From Kaistia granuli DSM 23481 (GTDB taxonomy: Bacteria > Pseudomonadota > Alphaproteobacteria > Rhizobiales > Kaistiaceae), in NCBI RefSeq assembly GCF_000380505.1, contig NZ_AQYH01000005.1, positions 310,001-374,000 on the forward strand: a stretch of 64,000 nt of DNA. Reading direction: 5' to 3'. Positions 8,139 through 18,630 of the stretch are shown here, one piece after another. Within the stretch, counting starts at the first letter, position 1. Each line of letters starts with the position of its first letter. A model generated the notes under the pieces. The model made no database searches. It was not told the origin of the DNA and saw only the letters and a program-made list of their open reading frames with translations. The position numbers were made by a program, and so were the translations under genes.

Positions 8139-8849
8139 ATGGCCCATGATCAGATTCCCGAGGCATTGGTGCCGGCAGCGGAGCTGGCGGCGCGCAACCG
8201 GGCGCGCATTCTGAACGAGAGCGAAGCCTATCGGCAGGCGCGCACCGCACTGCTGGCGGAAGAGATCGAGTTGCGCCGCCATATCGAGCGGGTCGCCGCC
8301 ATGCGACGGGCGTTGCCGCCCGGTGGACCGGTGACGAAGGACTACCGCTTCGAGGGCGAGGCGGGTCCGGTCGGCCTCGCCGACCTGTTCGGCGACAAGG
8401 ATACGCTCATCGCCTACAGCTACATGTATGGCCCGCAGCGCAAGCGGCCCTGCCCGATGTGCACGTCGCAGATGAGCGCCTGGGACGGCGAAGCGGAGGA
8501 TATCGGCCAGCGCGCCGCCTTCGTCATGATCGCCCGCTCGCCGATCGAGCGGCTCGTCGCCTTCAAGCAGGAGCGCGGCTGGAAGGCGCTGAAGCTGTTC
8601 TCCGACGCCAGCGGCGACTATACGCGCGACTATGTCGACCCCCAGGATGGCGATGCGCCTGGGCTCAACGTCTTCACCCGTCGCGATGGCACGATCCGGC
8701 ATTTCTGGGCCGCGGAAATGGGCTTTGAGACGGCGGATCCCGGCCAGGATCCGCGCGGCGCGCCGGACACGATGCCGCTCTGGACCATGCTCGACATGAC
8801 GCCGGAAGGCCGCGGCACCGACTGGTATCCGAGTCTCGAATATCGCTGA
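8139..8849 (+). CDS. DUF899-family thioredoxin-like protein
   Basis: 236 residues. After a helical N-terminus (ALLAEEIELRRHIERV) comes the DUF899 core with KDYRFEG, the cysteine pair RPCPMCTSQMSAW (around residues 103-109) and a C-terminal LDMTPEGRG-x-DWYPSLEY. The fold is thioredoxin-like, but the physiological partner of these proteins is unknown. The ATG at 8139 follows AGGAAAGGGAAG; the frame extends 24 codons upstream without coding character. Confidence 0.85.
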   Translation: MAHDQIPEALVPAAELAARNRARILNESEAYRQARTALLAEEIELRRHIERVAAMRRALPPGGPVTKDYRFEGEAGPVGLADLFGDKDTLIAYSYMYGPQRKRPCPMCTSQMSAWDGEAEDIGQRAAFVMIARSPIERLVAFKQERGWKALKLFSDASGDYTRDYVDPQDGDAPGLNVFTRRDGTIRHFWAAEMGFETADPGQDPRGAPDTMPLWTMLDMTPEGRGTDWYPSLEYR

Positions 8850-9336
8850 GGCCGAGCGGTTTCGAGCGCGGCGGATGCCGGGTAACGTGAAGCAGACGCA
8901 GCCGGACTAAGCCTTCGCCAGCCCCCCTCATCCCCGAGGAGCCTTCGATGCAATATGCCTGTCTGGTCCATGTCGACGGCACCGCGCTGGCGGCGCTGTC
9001 GAAGGAGGAGCAAGCGCGCCTCACCGACGAAACCATCGCGCATGACTGGGAGCTGCGGCGGAACAATCAGCTGATTCTGGCGCGGCCGTTGCAGCCGCCG
9101 GCGAGCGCCGCGATCGTGCGCGTGCGCGGCGGGCGCGCCACCGTCACCGATGGCCCCTACACCGAGGCCAAGGAGTTCCTCGGCGGCTTCCTGATCGTCG
9201 AGGCGGAGGACATGGCGGCGGCGGTCGCGATTGCCAGCGCCTGCCCGATGGCGCGCTTCGGCAGCATCGAGGTGCGGCCGCTGCTCGTCCAGACGCACAG
9301 CGTCACCGGCGAGGCGCGGCCGCTATTTGTCTGCGG

Positions 9337-10308
<972 letters not shown>

Positions 10309-10381
10309 TCTGCGTCTCCTCAACCCTTTGATTTCAGACGGAAGCCTAGTCCAGCCGCGTGGCCCGGTCGAGCCTCCGCGT

Positions 10382-10855
10382 TCAACTGCCGGTGGAGCCG
10401 AAGCCGCCGGCGCCGCGCGTCGTCGCGGTCGAGAAATCGGCCACCACTTCGAAGCGCGGCCGCACCACCGGCACGAACATCATCTGGGCGATGCGGTCGC
10501 CCGGCTCGATGACGATCGGCGGCGTGCCGGCGGCGTTGCGGTTCCAGACGCTGACCAGGATCGGCCCGAGATAGTCGGCATCGATCAGTCCGGTCGAATT
10601 GCCGAGCACCAGACCTTGCTTGTGGCCGAGTCCGGAGCGGGGAAGGATCATCGCCGCGACGAACGGGTCGCGGATGAACAGCGCGAGCCCGCTCGGCACC
10701 AGCACGGCCGGCGAGCCCGCCTCGATCTCGAGGGCAGCGTCGATGGCGGCGCGCAGGTCGATCGCCGCCGCCATGTCGCTCTGATAGGCGGGCAGGCCCC
10801 AGGCTTCGAGGCGCGGGTCGAGCACCTTCAGTTCGATGGTCGGCTGGTGCGGCAC
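10382..10855 (-). CDS. dut: dUTP diphosphatase
   Basis: 157 residues with the five Dut motifs: AAIDLRA (1), [11 protein letters not shown] (2), GLIDADYLG (3), [13 protein letters not shown] (4) and the C-terminal GAGGFGSTG (5). It hydrolyses dUTP to dUMP and PPi, keeping uracil out of DNA and feeding thymidylate synthesis; active as a trimer. The start is GTG at 10855 with GAGGA upstream. It is co-directional with coaBC, next to which it is found in many alphaproteobacteria. Confidence 0.96.
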   Translation of the reverse strand: MPHQPTIELKVLDPRLEAWGLPAYQSDMAAAIDLRAAIDAALEIEAGSPAVLVPSGLALFIRDPFVAAMILPRSGLGHKQGLVLGNSTGLIDADYLGPILVSVWNRNAAGTPPIVIEPGDRIAQMMFVPVVRPRFEVVADFSTATTRGAGGFGSTGS

Positions 10856-10893
10856 GGCGCAGTCCTCATGCTTAACGAAACGATAACGGCAGG

Positions 10894-11904
10894 CTAACGC
10901 GATGGCGGGTCGTTAACCCGGATGGCAGCGGAGAAATCGGGGCTGTCGCCGGCGGCGATGCCGAGCGCGCTGATCGCGGCGCGGCGGCGGAAGTCGGCCT
11001 CGCTCAATCCGGTCTTAAAGCCTTGATTTTGATAGATATAGCCGGGCAAATAGCCGGACAGAAGGATGCGGTAATCGAAGGGCAGGGCCGGATCGAGCGC
11101 CCGTAGCAGGCGGAACACCACCGTCGTGCAGTTGGTGGTGACCGTATTGTAGAAGGTCGGCACCTTGGCCAGATGGTTGCCGGTCTCGACATAGGACCAG
11201 AACAATTCCTGCATGCCGGCCTTGGGCATGTCGATCCGGTAGCGATAGACGTCCTCGCCGCGGATATTGGTGCGAAGCCGGATGATGTCGCGCTCGTCGG
11301 CGGCGATCAGCGCCAGGTCGAATTCCTTGAAGAAGCCGCCGATCGACGAGAAGCTCTCGCCCTTTTCCTTGCGGATTTCTGCTGAGAAAACAACATGATC
11401 GCCGCCCTCGAAGCCGAAGGAGACGAGCGTGTGGGCAATCGCAGGGCCGGACCAGTAGGAGAGGAACAGGTCGACGCTCTCGACCTTGGAAAGGTCGTAG
11501 GTCCGCGTCTCCCAGCGCGGCGTGAACTCCGTCTCGGTCACCCAGTGGAAATCGCGGACGTTTTCCAATGTGACGATATCGCCGTCGCGCGTCCCGGTGA
11601 CGATGTGCTCGACATCCGGCGCCCATTGATGGTCGAAGCTCGGCTTGATCGATGCCCACCAGACGCCGACGGCGACGAGCGCCAGCAGATAGGCGCCGCG
11701 CGCTATCCACGAACGCCTTGATATGTCTAGGAAAAGAATGGCGAGGGCAAAGACCGCCCAGACGCCGATGGCGATCTTCTTCGCCGTTTCCGGCAGCGGC
11801 AGCTGGTACCAGAATGCGAGGCCGACCAGCGCCGCCGTGGCGAGGATGACGAGCCAGAGAAGCAGCCGGCAGAGCCAGCGGAAGATCGTCGCGAGCGTGC
11901 GAAT
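10894..11904 (-). CDS. DUF4105 (Lnb N-terminal periplasmic domain) membrane protein, possible ATT start
   Basis: The DUF4105 domain (from about residue 110: WVTETEFTPRWETRTYDL, later TVTTNCTTVVFRLLRAL) is clear. The coding frame continues upstream of the nearest conventional start (TTG at 11568), giving three hydrophobic helices such as LCRLLLWLVILATAALVG and YLLALVAVGVWWA, but contains no ATG, GTG or TTG there. AAGGA lies seven bases before an ATT at 11904, which would give a protein of ~336 residues beginning IRTLATIFRW. A CTG overlapping the coaBC stop is the other option. Without this part the protein would lose its membrane anchor. It lies 17 bp after coaBC in the ubiE run; function unknown. 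Confidence 0.75.
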   Translation of the reverse strand: MRTLATIFRWLCRLLLWLVILATAALVGLAFWYQLPLPETAKKIAIGVWAVFALAILFLDISRRSWIARGAYLLALVAVGVWWASIKPSFDHQWAPDVEHIVTGTRDGDIVTLENVRDFHWVTETEFTPRWETRTYDLSKVESVDLFLSYWSGPAIAHTLVSFGFEGGDHVVFSAEIRKEKGESFSSIGGFFKEFDLALIAADERDIIRLRTNIRGEDVYRYRIDMPKAGMQELFWSYVETGNHLAKVPTFYNTVTTNCTTVVFRLLRALDPALPFDYRILLSGYLPGYIYQNQGFKTGLSEADFRRRAAISALGIAAGDSPDFSAAIRVNDPPSR

Positions 11905-11921
11905 GGCCCCGTCCTTCCCGG

Positions 11922-13184
11922 TCAGGAGGTCTTCGAAATCTGTCCGGCGATCCAGTCGACGAGGCGGCGCGCCACCTCGTCCTTCGGCAGTTCCGGCCAG
12001 CTCTCCACGCCGGCCGCCGTCACCAGATGCACGGTGTTGGCGCTGCCGCCCATCACGCCGGTCGCCGGCGAGACGTCGTTGGCGACGATGACGTCGGAAC
12101 CCTTGCGGCCGAGCTTTTTCTTCGCGTTCTCAAGTACATCGTCCGTCTCGGCGGCGAAGCCGACGACGAGGCCGGGGCGGCCTTCCTTACGGTGGGCGAT
12201 GGTCGAAAGGATGTCGGGGTTCTCGGTCACATGCAGGGGCGGCACGTTGCCGCTGCCATCCTTCTTCAGTTTCGATGCCGCCTCATGCGCCGGCCGCCAG
12301 TCGGCGACGGCGGCGGCGAAGACGGCGATGTCGGCCGGCAGCGCGATCTCGACGGCGGCCAGCATGTCGCGCGCCGTCTCGACCCGGCGGACCGCGACGC
12401 CCGCGGGATCGGCCAAGCCGACCGGCCCGGCGATCAACGTCACCCGGGCGCCGGCCGCGGCTGCAGCGGCGGCGATGGCAAAGCCCTGCTTGCCGGAGGA
12501 GCGGTTAGCGATGTAGCGGACCGGGTCGATCGGCTCATGCGTCGGCCCGGCCGTCACCAGAACATGCTTTCCTGCCAAGGGCTTGCTTGCCGAAGGCGTG
12601 GCGTCGACGGGTGCTGTGTCCGTTCCGAAAAAGGCCTCGACGGCGGCGACGATGGCGAGCGGTTCCGACATCCGGCCGGTGCCGGCCTCGCCGCTCTCGG
12701 CCATCTCGCCGCGCTCGGGGCCGACAAAACGGATACTGTCGGCGGCGAGCTGCGCCATGTTGCGCCTCGTTGCCGGGTGCGACCACATCGCCGGGTTCAT
12801 CGCCGGGGCGACGAGCACGGGCAGGTTCGTGGCCAGCAGCACGGCGCTGGCGAGGTCGTCGGCATGGCCGCCGGCCATCTTCGCCAGCAGATCGGCGGTC
12901 GCCGGCGCGACGATGATCAGGTCGGCCTCGCGCGCCAAGCGGATATGACCGACATCCTGCTCGGCCTCGCGGTCGAACAGTTCGGTATAGACCGTGCCGC
13001 CGGCAAGCGCGCCGGCCGCGAGAGGGGTGATGAACTCCGTCGCGCCGCGGGTCATGACGACCCGCACCTGGGCGCCGCGCTCCTTCAGGCGACGGATCAG
13101 GTCGAGGCTCTTATAGGCGGCGATGCCGCCCGCGATAACGAGAAGGATGCGCTTTTCCGCCAAATTCGTGTCGAAATCCGCCAT
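11922..13184 (-). CDS. coaBC: Bifunctional phosphopantothenoylcysteine decarboxylase/phosphopantothenate-cysteine ligase
   Basis: 420 residues. The N-terminal flavoprotein CoaC half (1-~190) has the GGIAAYKSLDLIRRL start, the catalytic H and the PAMNPAMW motif. The C-terminal CoaB half (from ~200) has the VTAGPTHEPIDPVR nucleotide site and ANRSSGKQGFAIA. The two make 4'-phosphopantetheine from phosphopantothenate for coenzyme A. ATG at 13184 follows GGGAGAGGAAGC. Any 5' extension of the frame would lie antisense to ubiB-coding sequence and is not coding. Confidence 0.96.
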   Translation of the reverse strand: MADFDTNLAEKRILLVIAGGIAAYKSLDLIRRLKERGAQVRVVMTRGATEFITPLAAGALAGGTVYTELFDREAEQDVGHIRLAREADLIIVAPATADLLAKMAGGHADDLASAVLLATNLPVLVAPAMNPAMWSHPATRRNMAQLAADSIRFVGPERGEMAESGEAGTGRMSEPLAIVAAVEAFFGTDTAPVDATPSASKPLAGKHVLVTAGPTHEPIDPVRYIANRSSGKQGFAIAAAAAAAGARVTLIAGPVGLADPAGVAVRRVETARDMLAAVEIALPADIAVFAAAVADWRPAHEAASKLKKDGSGNVPPLHVTENPDILSTIAHRKEGRPGLVVGFAAETDDVLENAKKKLGRKGSDVIVANDVSPATGVMGGSANTVHLVTAAGVESWPELPKDEVARRLVDWIAGQISKTS

Positions 13185-13225
13185 GCTTCCTCTCCCCGAT
13201 CCTCTCGACGCGGCCAGGGCCTGCG

Positions 13226-14800
13226 TCAGGTGAACGCATTCCAGGCGAGCAGGATGACCGCCAGCCAGACGCCGATCGTCAGCCAGCGATTGCCCCGTCC
13301 CTCGGCCCGGCCGATCGCTTCGACTGTCTCCGGCGACAGCGTCAGGCCGTCGCGCGTCGCGTCGCTCAATTGCTGGGCGATGCGGGCGCCATGCTGCAGC
13401 ATGACGGGAAGCCGCGTCACGGCATGCCCGATTTCGCCAAGGCCGGTCGCGGCTTCCTCGAGCTTGCCGACGGGCCCGAGATTGCGCTCGATCCATTCGC
13501 GCACCACCGGCTCTGAGGCTTCCCACATGTCGAATTCCGGGTCGAGCGAGCGGGCGACGCCCTCGACGACGACCATGGTCTTCTGCAGCATCAAGAGTTC
13601 CGGCCGCGTCTGCATGTCGAACAGCTCGGTTACTTCGAAAAGCAGCGTCAGGAGGTTCGCCATCGAGATGTCGCTGGCCGGCTGGCCGTGGATCGGCTCG
13701 CCGATGGCGCGCAGCGCCTGGGCGAAATCCTCCGGCGCATGGCGGGCGGGGACGTAGCCGGCCTCCATATGCACTTCGGCGATGCGCAGATAGTCGCGGC
13801 GGATGAAGCCGTAGAGGATTTCGGCGAGGAAGCGCCGCTCGGCCCGGCCGAGCCGGCCCATGATGCCGAAATCGACGGCAACGACATCGCCGGCCGCGTC
13901 GACGAACAGATTGCCCTGGTGCATGTCGGCATGGAAGAAGCCGTCGCGCATGGCATGGCGGAGAAACGCCTGCATCAGCCGGCGGGCGACGGCCTTGAGG
14001 TCGTGGCCGGCGGCGGCGATGCCGGCCGGATCCGAGAGCTTGACGCCGTCGATCCATTCAAGCGTCAGCACGTCGCGCGCCGTCCGCGCCCAGTCGATCG
14101 TCGGCACGCGGAAGCCCGGGTCGCCCTGAGTCCTTTCCGCCATTTCCGACAGCGCGGCGGCTTCGAGGCGGAGGTCCATCTCCATCGAGACGGAACGCGC
14201 CAGCGTGTCGACGACGGCGATCGGCTTCAACCGCTGCATCGCCGGATCGATGCGATCGACCAGCCTGGCGCCGGCATAGAAGGTCTCGAGGTCGCGGCGG
14301 AAGCGCGAGCGCACGCCGGGGCGCAGCACCTTGACGGCGACGGCGCGCGTCGTGCCATCCGCCTCGACGATCTCGGCCTTGTGCACCTGGGCGATCGAGG
14401 CGGCCGCGATCGGCGGCGAGAATTGCGGAAAGATGACGTCGACGGGCTTGCCGAGATTGCGCTCGATCACGACCCGGGCGGCTTCCTCGCCGAACGGCTC
14501 GATCTCGTCGCGCAGCCGCCCGAGGGCGTCGGCGACGTCCTCGCCGACGAAATCCGGCCGCGTCGCCATGAACTGGCCGAGCTTCACATAGGAAGGGCCG
14601 AGCTTGTTGAGGGCGGCGGTGATGCGCTCGCCGCGATCGGCGACGGCGGCCGAGCGCCGCTCCATCAGGCGGCCGATGCGCACGCCGAGACGAGCGGGCG
14701 GCGGCACGTCCTCGATGTCGACGAGGCTGAACGCGCCTTCGCGCGCCAGAACGAAGCCGGCGGAGGCCAGGCGGAAAAGGGCGGCTATGCCGAGCGCCAT
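13226..14800 (-). CDS. ubiB: Ubiquinone biosynthesis protein UbiB (ABC1/ADCK kinase-like)
   Basis: 524 residues. UbiB/ABC1 signature KLGPSYVKLGQFMATRPD near residue 65, kinase-like core with AVKVLRPG, HADMHQGNLFVD and VAVDFGIMGRL, then two C-terminal hydrophobic helices (end: WLTIGVWLAVILLAWNAF). It is an ATPase needed for ubiquinone assembly, probably for lipid-precursor handling at the membrane. It starts 4 bp after ubiE, so the two are translated as a pair. Confidence 0.95.
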   Translation of the reverse strand: MALGIAALFRLASAGFVLAREGAFSLVDIEDVPPPARLGVRIGRLMERRSAAVADRGERITAALNKLGPSYVKLGQFMATRPDFVGEDVADALGRLRDEIEPFGEEAARVVIERNLGKPVDVIFPQFSPPIAAASIAQVHKAEIVEADGTTRAVAVKVLRPGVRSRFRRDLETFYAGARLVDRIDPAMQRLKPIAVVDTLARSVSMEMDLRLEAAALSEMAERTQGDPGFRVPTIDWARTARDVLTLEWIDGVKLSDPAGIAAAGHDLKAVARRLMQAFLRHAMRDGFFHADMHQGNLFVDAAGDVVAVDFGIMGRLGRAERRFLAEILYGFIRRDYLRIAEVHMEAGYVPARHAPEDFAQALRAIGEPIHGQPASDISMANLLTLLFEVTELFDMQTRPELLMLQKTMVVVEGVARSLDPEFDMWEASEPVVREWIERNLGPVGKLEEAATGLGEIGHAVTRLPVMLQHGARIAQQLSDATRDGLTLSPETVEAIGRAEGRGNRWLTIGVWLAVILLAWNAFT

Positions 14801-14804
14801 TGCG

Positions 14805-15584
14805 TCAGATTTTCCAGCCCGAGTGGATGGCGGAGATACCGCCCGTCAGATTGCGATAGGAGACCTTCGAAAAGCCCGCCTGCCGGATCATCTCGGCGAA
14901 GCGCTCCTGATGCGGGAAGCGACGGATCGATTCGACCAGATAGCGGTAGCTCTCGGCGTCGCCCGCCACGACCTTGCCCATCGCGGGGATCAGGTTGAAG
15001 GAATAGAAGTCGTAGATCTTGTCGAGGCCGGGGACGTCGACGTCGGAGAATTCCAGGCAGAGGAAACGGCCGCCCGGCTTCAGGACGCGATAGGCCTCCT
15101 TCAATGCCTGGTCGATGCGAGGCACGTTGCGGATGCCGAAGGCGATCGTATAGGCGTCGAAGCGGTTGCTCTCGAAGGGGAGCTCCTCGGCATTGCCCTC
15201 GACGAAGGTGACGTGGTCGGCGAGGCCGCGCTTCGCAGCGCGCTCGCGGCCGACCTCGAGCATCGAGGCGTTGATGTCGCAGACAGTGGCGCGGGCGGAT
15301 TTGTGCGAGCGCTCGACGATGCGGAACGAGATGTCGCCGGTGCCGCCGGCGACATCGAGCACCTCGAACGGCCGGTTGCGCGGCGGCGTCAGCCAGGACA
15401 CCATCGCGTCCTTCCAGACGCGGTGCAGGCCGGCCGACATGAAGTCGTTCATCAGGTCGTAGCGCGACGCCACCTTATGGAAGACGTCATTGACCATGCC
15501 CTGCTTGGCATTGACATCGACGTCGCGGAATCCGAACGAGGCGCGGCCCTGCTCAGGGGTGTCGCCAAGAGTTTCGGTCGCCAT
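14805..15584 (-). CDS. ubiE: Ubiquinone/menaquinone C-methyltransferase
   Basis: 259 residues. SAM-dependent methyltransferase with N-terminal [24 protein letters not shown]-type region, [17 protein letters not shown], the SAM loop [12 protein letters not shown] and the C-terminal [17 protein letters not shown] characteristic of UbiE. It methylates C2 of the benzoquinone ring. It has an AAGGAG ribosome site and heads the run ubiE-ubiB-coaBC-DUF4105-dut-cysK on the minus strand, divergent from mutM. Between the two (15628-15649) is a GCATGCG/CGCATGC inverted repeat. Confidence 0.97.
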   Translation of the reverse strand: MATETLGDTPEQGRASFGFRDVDVNAKQGMVNDVFHKVASRYDLMNDFMSAGLHRVWKDAMVSWLTPPRNRPFEVLDVAGGTGDISFRIVERSHKSARATVCDINASMLEVGRERAAKRGLADHVTFVEGNAEELPFESNRFDAYTIAFGIRNVPRIDQALKEAYRVLKPGGRFLCLEFSDVDVPGLDKIYDFYSFNLIPAMGKVVAGDAESYRYLVESIRRFPHQERFAEMIRQAGFSKVSYRNLTGGISAIHSGWKI

Positions 15585-15751
15585 GGCGTCCCACTCCTTA
15601 TATTACGCTTGACCAGCCAGCGATCGCGCATGCGAGAAATCCCGCATGCTGGCGACAGCCGCCGCCCGATCTGAGAAAATCGAAGTCCTTGATACCTGAT
15701 GCGCCATCGGCGCGCCACGGCCCCACCACCCGCAGAGTTGACGCAGCCTAA

Positions 15752-16621
15752 ATGCCAGAGCTTCCCGAGGTAGAAACCGTCCGCAACGGTCTGGCGCCCG
15801 CCATGGAGGGCGCCGTGATCGATCGGCTCGAGCAGCGCCGGCCCGATCTGCGCTTTCCCTTTCCCGATCGCTTCGCCGAGCGGGTGACCGGGCGGCGCAT
15901 CGAAGGCCTCGGGCGGCGGGCGAAATATCTGCTCGCCGATCTCGACGACGGCGCCGTCATCATCATGCATCTCGGCATGTCTGGCTCGTTCCGGATCGAG
16001 GAGGGGCGGGCGGGCGACAGCGAGACGCCGGGCGACTTCCACCATCCCCGCGGCAAGGCGCTGGCGCATGACCATGTCGTCTTCCATCTCTCGAACGGCA
16101 AGCGCGTCATCTATAATGACCCGCGCCGTTTCGGCTTCATGGACCTGGCGCCGCGCGCCGGGCTGACGAAGGCGCGCCATCTCGCCGGCCTCGGCATCGA
16201 ACCGGTCGGCAATGAATTCGACGGCAAGCTGCTGCACGGCCTGTTCGAGGCAAAGAAGGCGCCGCTGAAGGCGGCGCTGCTCGACCAGAGCCTCGTCGCC
16301 GGCCTCGGCAATATCTATGTCTGCGAGGCGCTGCACATGTCCGGCCTGTCGCCAGAGCGCAGCGCCGGTTCGCTGACCGCCAAGGCAGCCGACCGGCTGG
16401 CGACCGCCATCCGCGACGTGCTCGGCGCGGCGATCGCGGCCGGCGGTTCGTCGCTGCGCGACCATCGCCAGGCCAATGGTGAGCTCGGCTATTTCCAGCA
16501 CTCTTTTCGCGTTTACGACCGGGAAGGCGAACCGTGCCCGAACCTTGGTTGCTCCGGCGTCATCGAGCGCAAGGTGCAGTCCGGCCGTTCCTCCTTCTAT
16601 TGCGCGACCTGCCAGAAATGA
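15752..16621 (+). CDS. mutM: Formamidopyrimidine-DNA glycosylase
   Basis: 289 residues. N-terminal PELPEVE (Pro2 is the catalytic nucleophile after Met removal, Glu3 assists), H2TH region [14 protein letters not shown], and a C-terminal zinc finger with cysteines in [12 protein letters not shown] and YCATCQK. It removes 8-oxoguanine and FapyG and cuts the backbone. The ribosome site is weak (GCAGCCTAA). It is divergent from ubiE and next to enoyl-CoA hydratase and rpsT, the arrangement known near dnaA in Hyphomicrobiales. Confidence 0.97.
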   Translation: MPELPEVETVRNGLAPAMEGAVIDRLEQRRPDLRFPFPDRFAERVTGRRIEGLGRRAKYLLADLDDGAVIIMHLGMSGSFRIEEGRAGDSETPGDFHHPRGKALAHDHVVFHLSNGKRVIYNDPRRFGFMDLAPRAGLTKARHLAGLGIEPVGNEFDGKLLHGLFEAKKAPLKAALLDQSLVAGLGNIYVCEALHMSGLSPERSAGSLTAKAADRLATAIRDVLGAAIAAGGSSLRDHRQANGELGYFQHSFRVYDREGEPCPNLGCSGVIERKVQSGRSSFYCATCQK

Positions 16622-16754
16622 GGGGTTGAGGCCCCGGGCGGGCCGTCGCGGCCTTGAAGAGCGGCGGCGCGTCCTTTAGGCCAACGACATGTCGCTCCGC
16701 TGATTTGCCCTCGTCGGCAGGGGAGGGCGGCGACCCGGAAGCCAGGAGCGCGTC

Positions 16755-17543
16755 ATGTCCCAAGCGGCTGTCACCTATGAGACCGTCCTCGTCGAGACGC
16801 GGGACGCGGTCGGCGTCATCCGCCTGAACCGCCCGGCCGCGCTTAACGCCCTGAGCCGCCAGCTGATCGCCGATCTGAATACCGCGCTCGACGCCTTCGA
16901 GGCGGATGACGCGATCGGCGCCATCGTGCTGACCGGTTCGGAAAAGGCCTTCGCCGCCGGCGCCGACATCAAGGAGATGCAGTCACTCGGCTATGTCGAC
17001 GTCTTCCTGGACGATTTCGTCGCCCGCTGGGAACGGCTCGCCTCGGTCCGCAAGCCGGTGATCGCGGCGGTCGGCGGCTTCGCTCTCGGCGGCGGCTGCG
17101 AACTGGCGCTGATGTGCGATCTTGTCATCGCGGCTGACAACGCGCGCTTCGGCCAGCCGGAAATCACGCTCGGCCTGATGCCGGGCGCCGGCGGCACCCA
17201 GCGCCTCGCCCGCTCGATCGGCAAGGCGAAGACCATGGACATGGTTCTGACCGGCCGGATGATCGACGCGGCCGAGGCGGAGCGGATCGGCCTCGTTTCG
17301 CGCGTGGTGCCGGCGGCGGAACTGCTCGATCAGGCCGTGGCCGCGGCTGGCAAGATTGCCGGCCTGTCGCGCCCGGCCGTGCTGATGGCCAAGGAGGCGG
17401 TCGACCGCGCCTTCGAGAGCCCGCTTTCCGACGGTATCCGCACCGAGCGGCGGCTGTTCCATTCGCTGTTCGCGACCGAGGATGCGCGCGAGGGAATGGC
17501 GGCCTTCCTCGCCAAACGGCCTGCGTCGTTCCGCAACCGCTGA
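16755..17543 (+). CDS. Enoyl-CoA hydratase
   Basis: 262 residues, crotonase fold. Oxyanion-hole elements AAGADIKEM (residue ~65) and [12 protein letters not shown] (~110), with both catalytic glutamates placed as in true hydratases (GGGCELA and [18 protein letters not shown]). It hydrates trans-2-enoyl-CoA in fatty-acid or branched-chain breakdown. CAGGAG precedes the ATG. It lies between mutM and rpsT, as in related genomes; no other beta-oxidation gene is near. Confidence 0.93.
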   Translation: MSQAAVTYETVLVETRDAVGVIRLNRPAALNALSRQLIADLNTALDAFEADDAIGAIVLTGSEKAFAAGADIKEMQSLGYVDVFLDDFVARWERLASVRKPVIAAVGGFALGGGCELALMCDLVIAADNARFGQPEITLGLMPGAGGTQRLARSIGKAKTMDMVLTGRMIDAAEAERIGLVSRVVPAAELLDQAVAAAGKIAGLSRPAVLMAKEAVDRAFESPLSDGIRTERRLFHSLFATEDAREGMAAFLAKRPASFRNR

Positions 17544-17559
17544 ATCCGGCGCTTCGTGA

Positions 17560-17588
17560 TTGACGGCGCCCGGGCGGACGACTATAAG
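17560..17588 (+). promoter_or_regulatory. Sigma-70-type promoter of rpsT
   Basis: -35 TTGACG (17560-17565), 17-bp spacer, -10 TATAAG (17583-17588). This is the best housekeeping-type promoter seen in the window. It leaves a leader of about 105 nt before rpsT, room for the S20 autoregulation known in other bacteria. Confidence 0.75.
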
Positions 17589-17698
17589 CCGCCAATGAAC
17601 CCGGGGCGGCCTCGAAGCCGCCTCTTCCGTTTAGCCTGAACTCGTCTGGGTTTGTGGCACGGAAAGTCCAACGAACCGCTTTTTCAGGAAGGCCCCTC

Positions 17699-17965
17699 AT
17701 GGCCAATACGCCGTCCGCCAAGAAGGCGACCCGCAAGATTGCTCGCCGTGCCGAGGTCAACCGCAATCGCCGCAGCCGCATGCGCACGCATGTGCGCAAG
17801 GTCGAAGAGGCGATCGCGTCCGGCAACGCCGCCGCCGCCGCCGAGGCCCTCAAGAACGCCCAGCCGGAATTGATGCGCGCTGCCCAGAAGGGCGTGCTGC
17901 ACAAGAACACCGCTTCCCGTAAGGTTTCGCGTCTCGCGGCCCGCGTGAAGGCGATCTCTGCCTGA
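17699..17965 (+). CDS. rpsT: 30S ribosomal protein S20
   Basis: 88 residues, highly basic, helical, starting [17 protein letters not shown] and ending [11 protein letters not shown], as in S20. It binds 16S rRNA early in small-subunit assembly. The ATG at 17699 is preceded by CAGGAAGG; an in-frame ATG 15 codons upstream lies in the leader and is not the start. It is a single-gene unit with its own promoter and terminator, just before the dnaA region. Confidence 0.97.
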   Translation: MANTPSAKKATRKIARRAEVNRNRRSRMRTHVRKVEEAIASGNAAAAAEALKNAQPELMRAAQKGVLHKNTASRKVSRLAARVKAISA

Positions 17966-17989
17966 TCTGCAGAGTTTCTGGGGATTGAC

Positions 17990-18017
17990 AAAAGCTCGGC
18001 TTCGGCCGGGCTTTTTT
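17990..18017 (+). terminator. Rho-independent terminator of rpsT
   Basis: Stem AAAGCTCGGC / GCCGGGCTTT with a TTCG tetraloop, followed by six T residues in total (CTTTTTTG). Ten paired positions with one G-T pair. It is a textbook terminator 25 bp after the rpsT stop. Confidence 0.9.
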
Positions 18018-18630
18018 GTTATGCGGGTAAGTGTCTGCCCTGCCTCAGAAATGCCGTGAAGGTCGGTCTTGGCATAGGGCCACGGATCCCTGCTTCGCAC
18101 CATTTGATCAGCAAAATCAAATAGTTACGTGCGGGTCGTCAATGGTCCTGTCGACTCGGTCGGATTCCGATCGAGTCAAGAGGCATCGGTCGAATATTTT
18201 TCGCCCGCTTCGGATCTTTTCTTCGGCCGCCGCGCCGCCTTCTGAACCCTTTGACTCGTAAGGGATTCGCGAGGGCATGTTGGCGGATTGGGGCCGGGGG
18301 CCGTGGGGGTGGTTGCGAGGGGCGGGCGAATCTTGGTCATCCGCCGTTGCGACCCACCAACCCCCTGTGTATTTTCCCCTTCGTGGAGACGGCAGCTCTA
18401 GTTGTCGTCCGCCGGCGGGGTGCTCCGGCAATAATTCAAACGGGCGTTTCTCGCCTCAGAGAGTCTAGGGGCGCGACGGCAGTGAAATCACGGACATTCA
18501 GTTTGCTCTATATGTAGTGTTTGTGCGTATTTGATTGCTTCCGCGTTCTGGAAGATCCTCCATCACCCTGTATCAACTTGAGTTTTACATAGCGCGTGAT
18601 CCCGACAGGTCATGTGCGTGAGGGGGCAGT
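18018..18630. other. Gene-free leader region upstream of rhodanese-dnaA
   Basis: About 610 bp without a credible gene. It contains a 25-nt near-perfect palindrome (18153-18177, arms GACTCGGTCGGA and TCCGATCGAGTC, 11 of 12 paired) and a second TTGACTCG-like half at ~18251, then a G-rich tract (18280-18340). I found no good match to the DnaA box TTATCCACA on either strand, so there is no evidence that the origin lies here; in related bacteria it lies near hemE. It probably holds the promoters for rhodanese and dnaA. Confidence 0.6.

Noticed and set aside
13184-14057. 5' extension of coaBC to 711 codons
   Set aside because: The extension lies inside ubiB in another frame; the start at 13184 has a strong ribosome site and begins the known CoaC domain.
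18018-18630. Replication origin upstream of dnaA
   Set aside because: No cluster of TTATCCACA-like boxes or AT-rich unwinding region could be found; in the order the origin usually lies near hemE.
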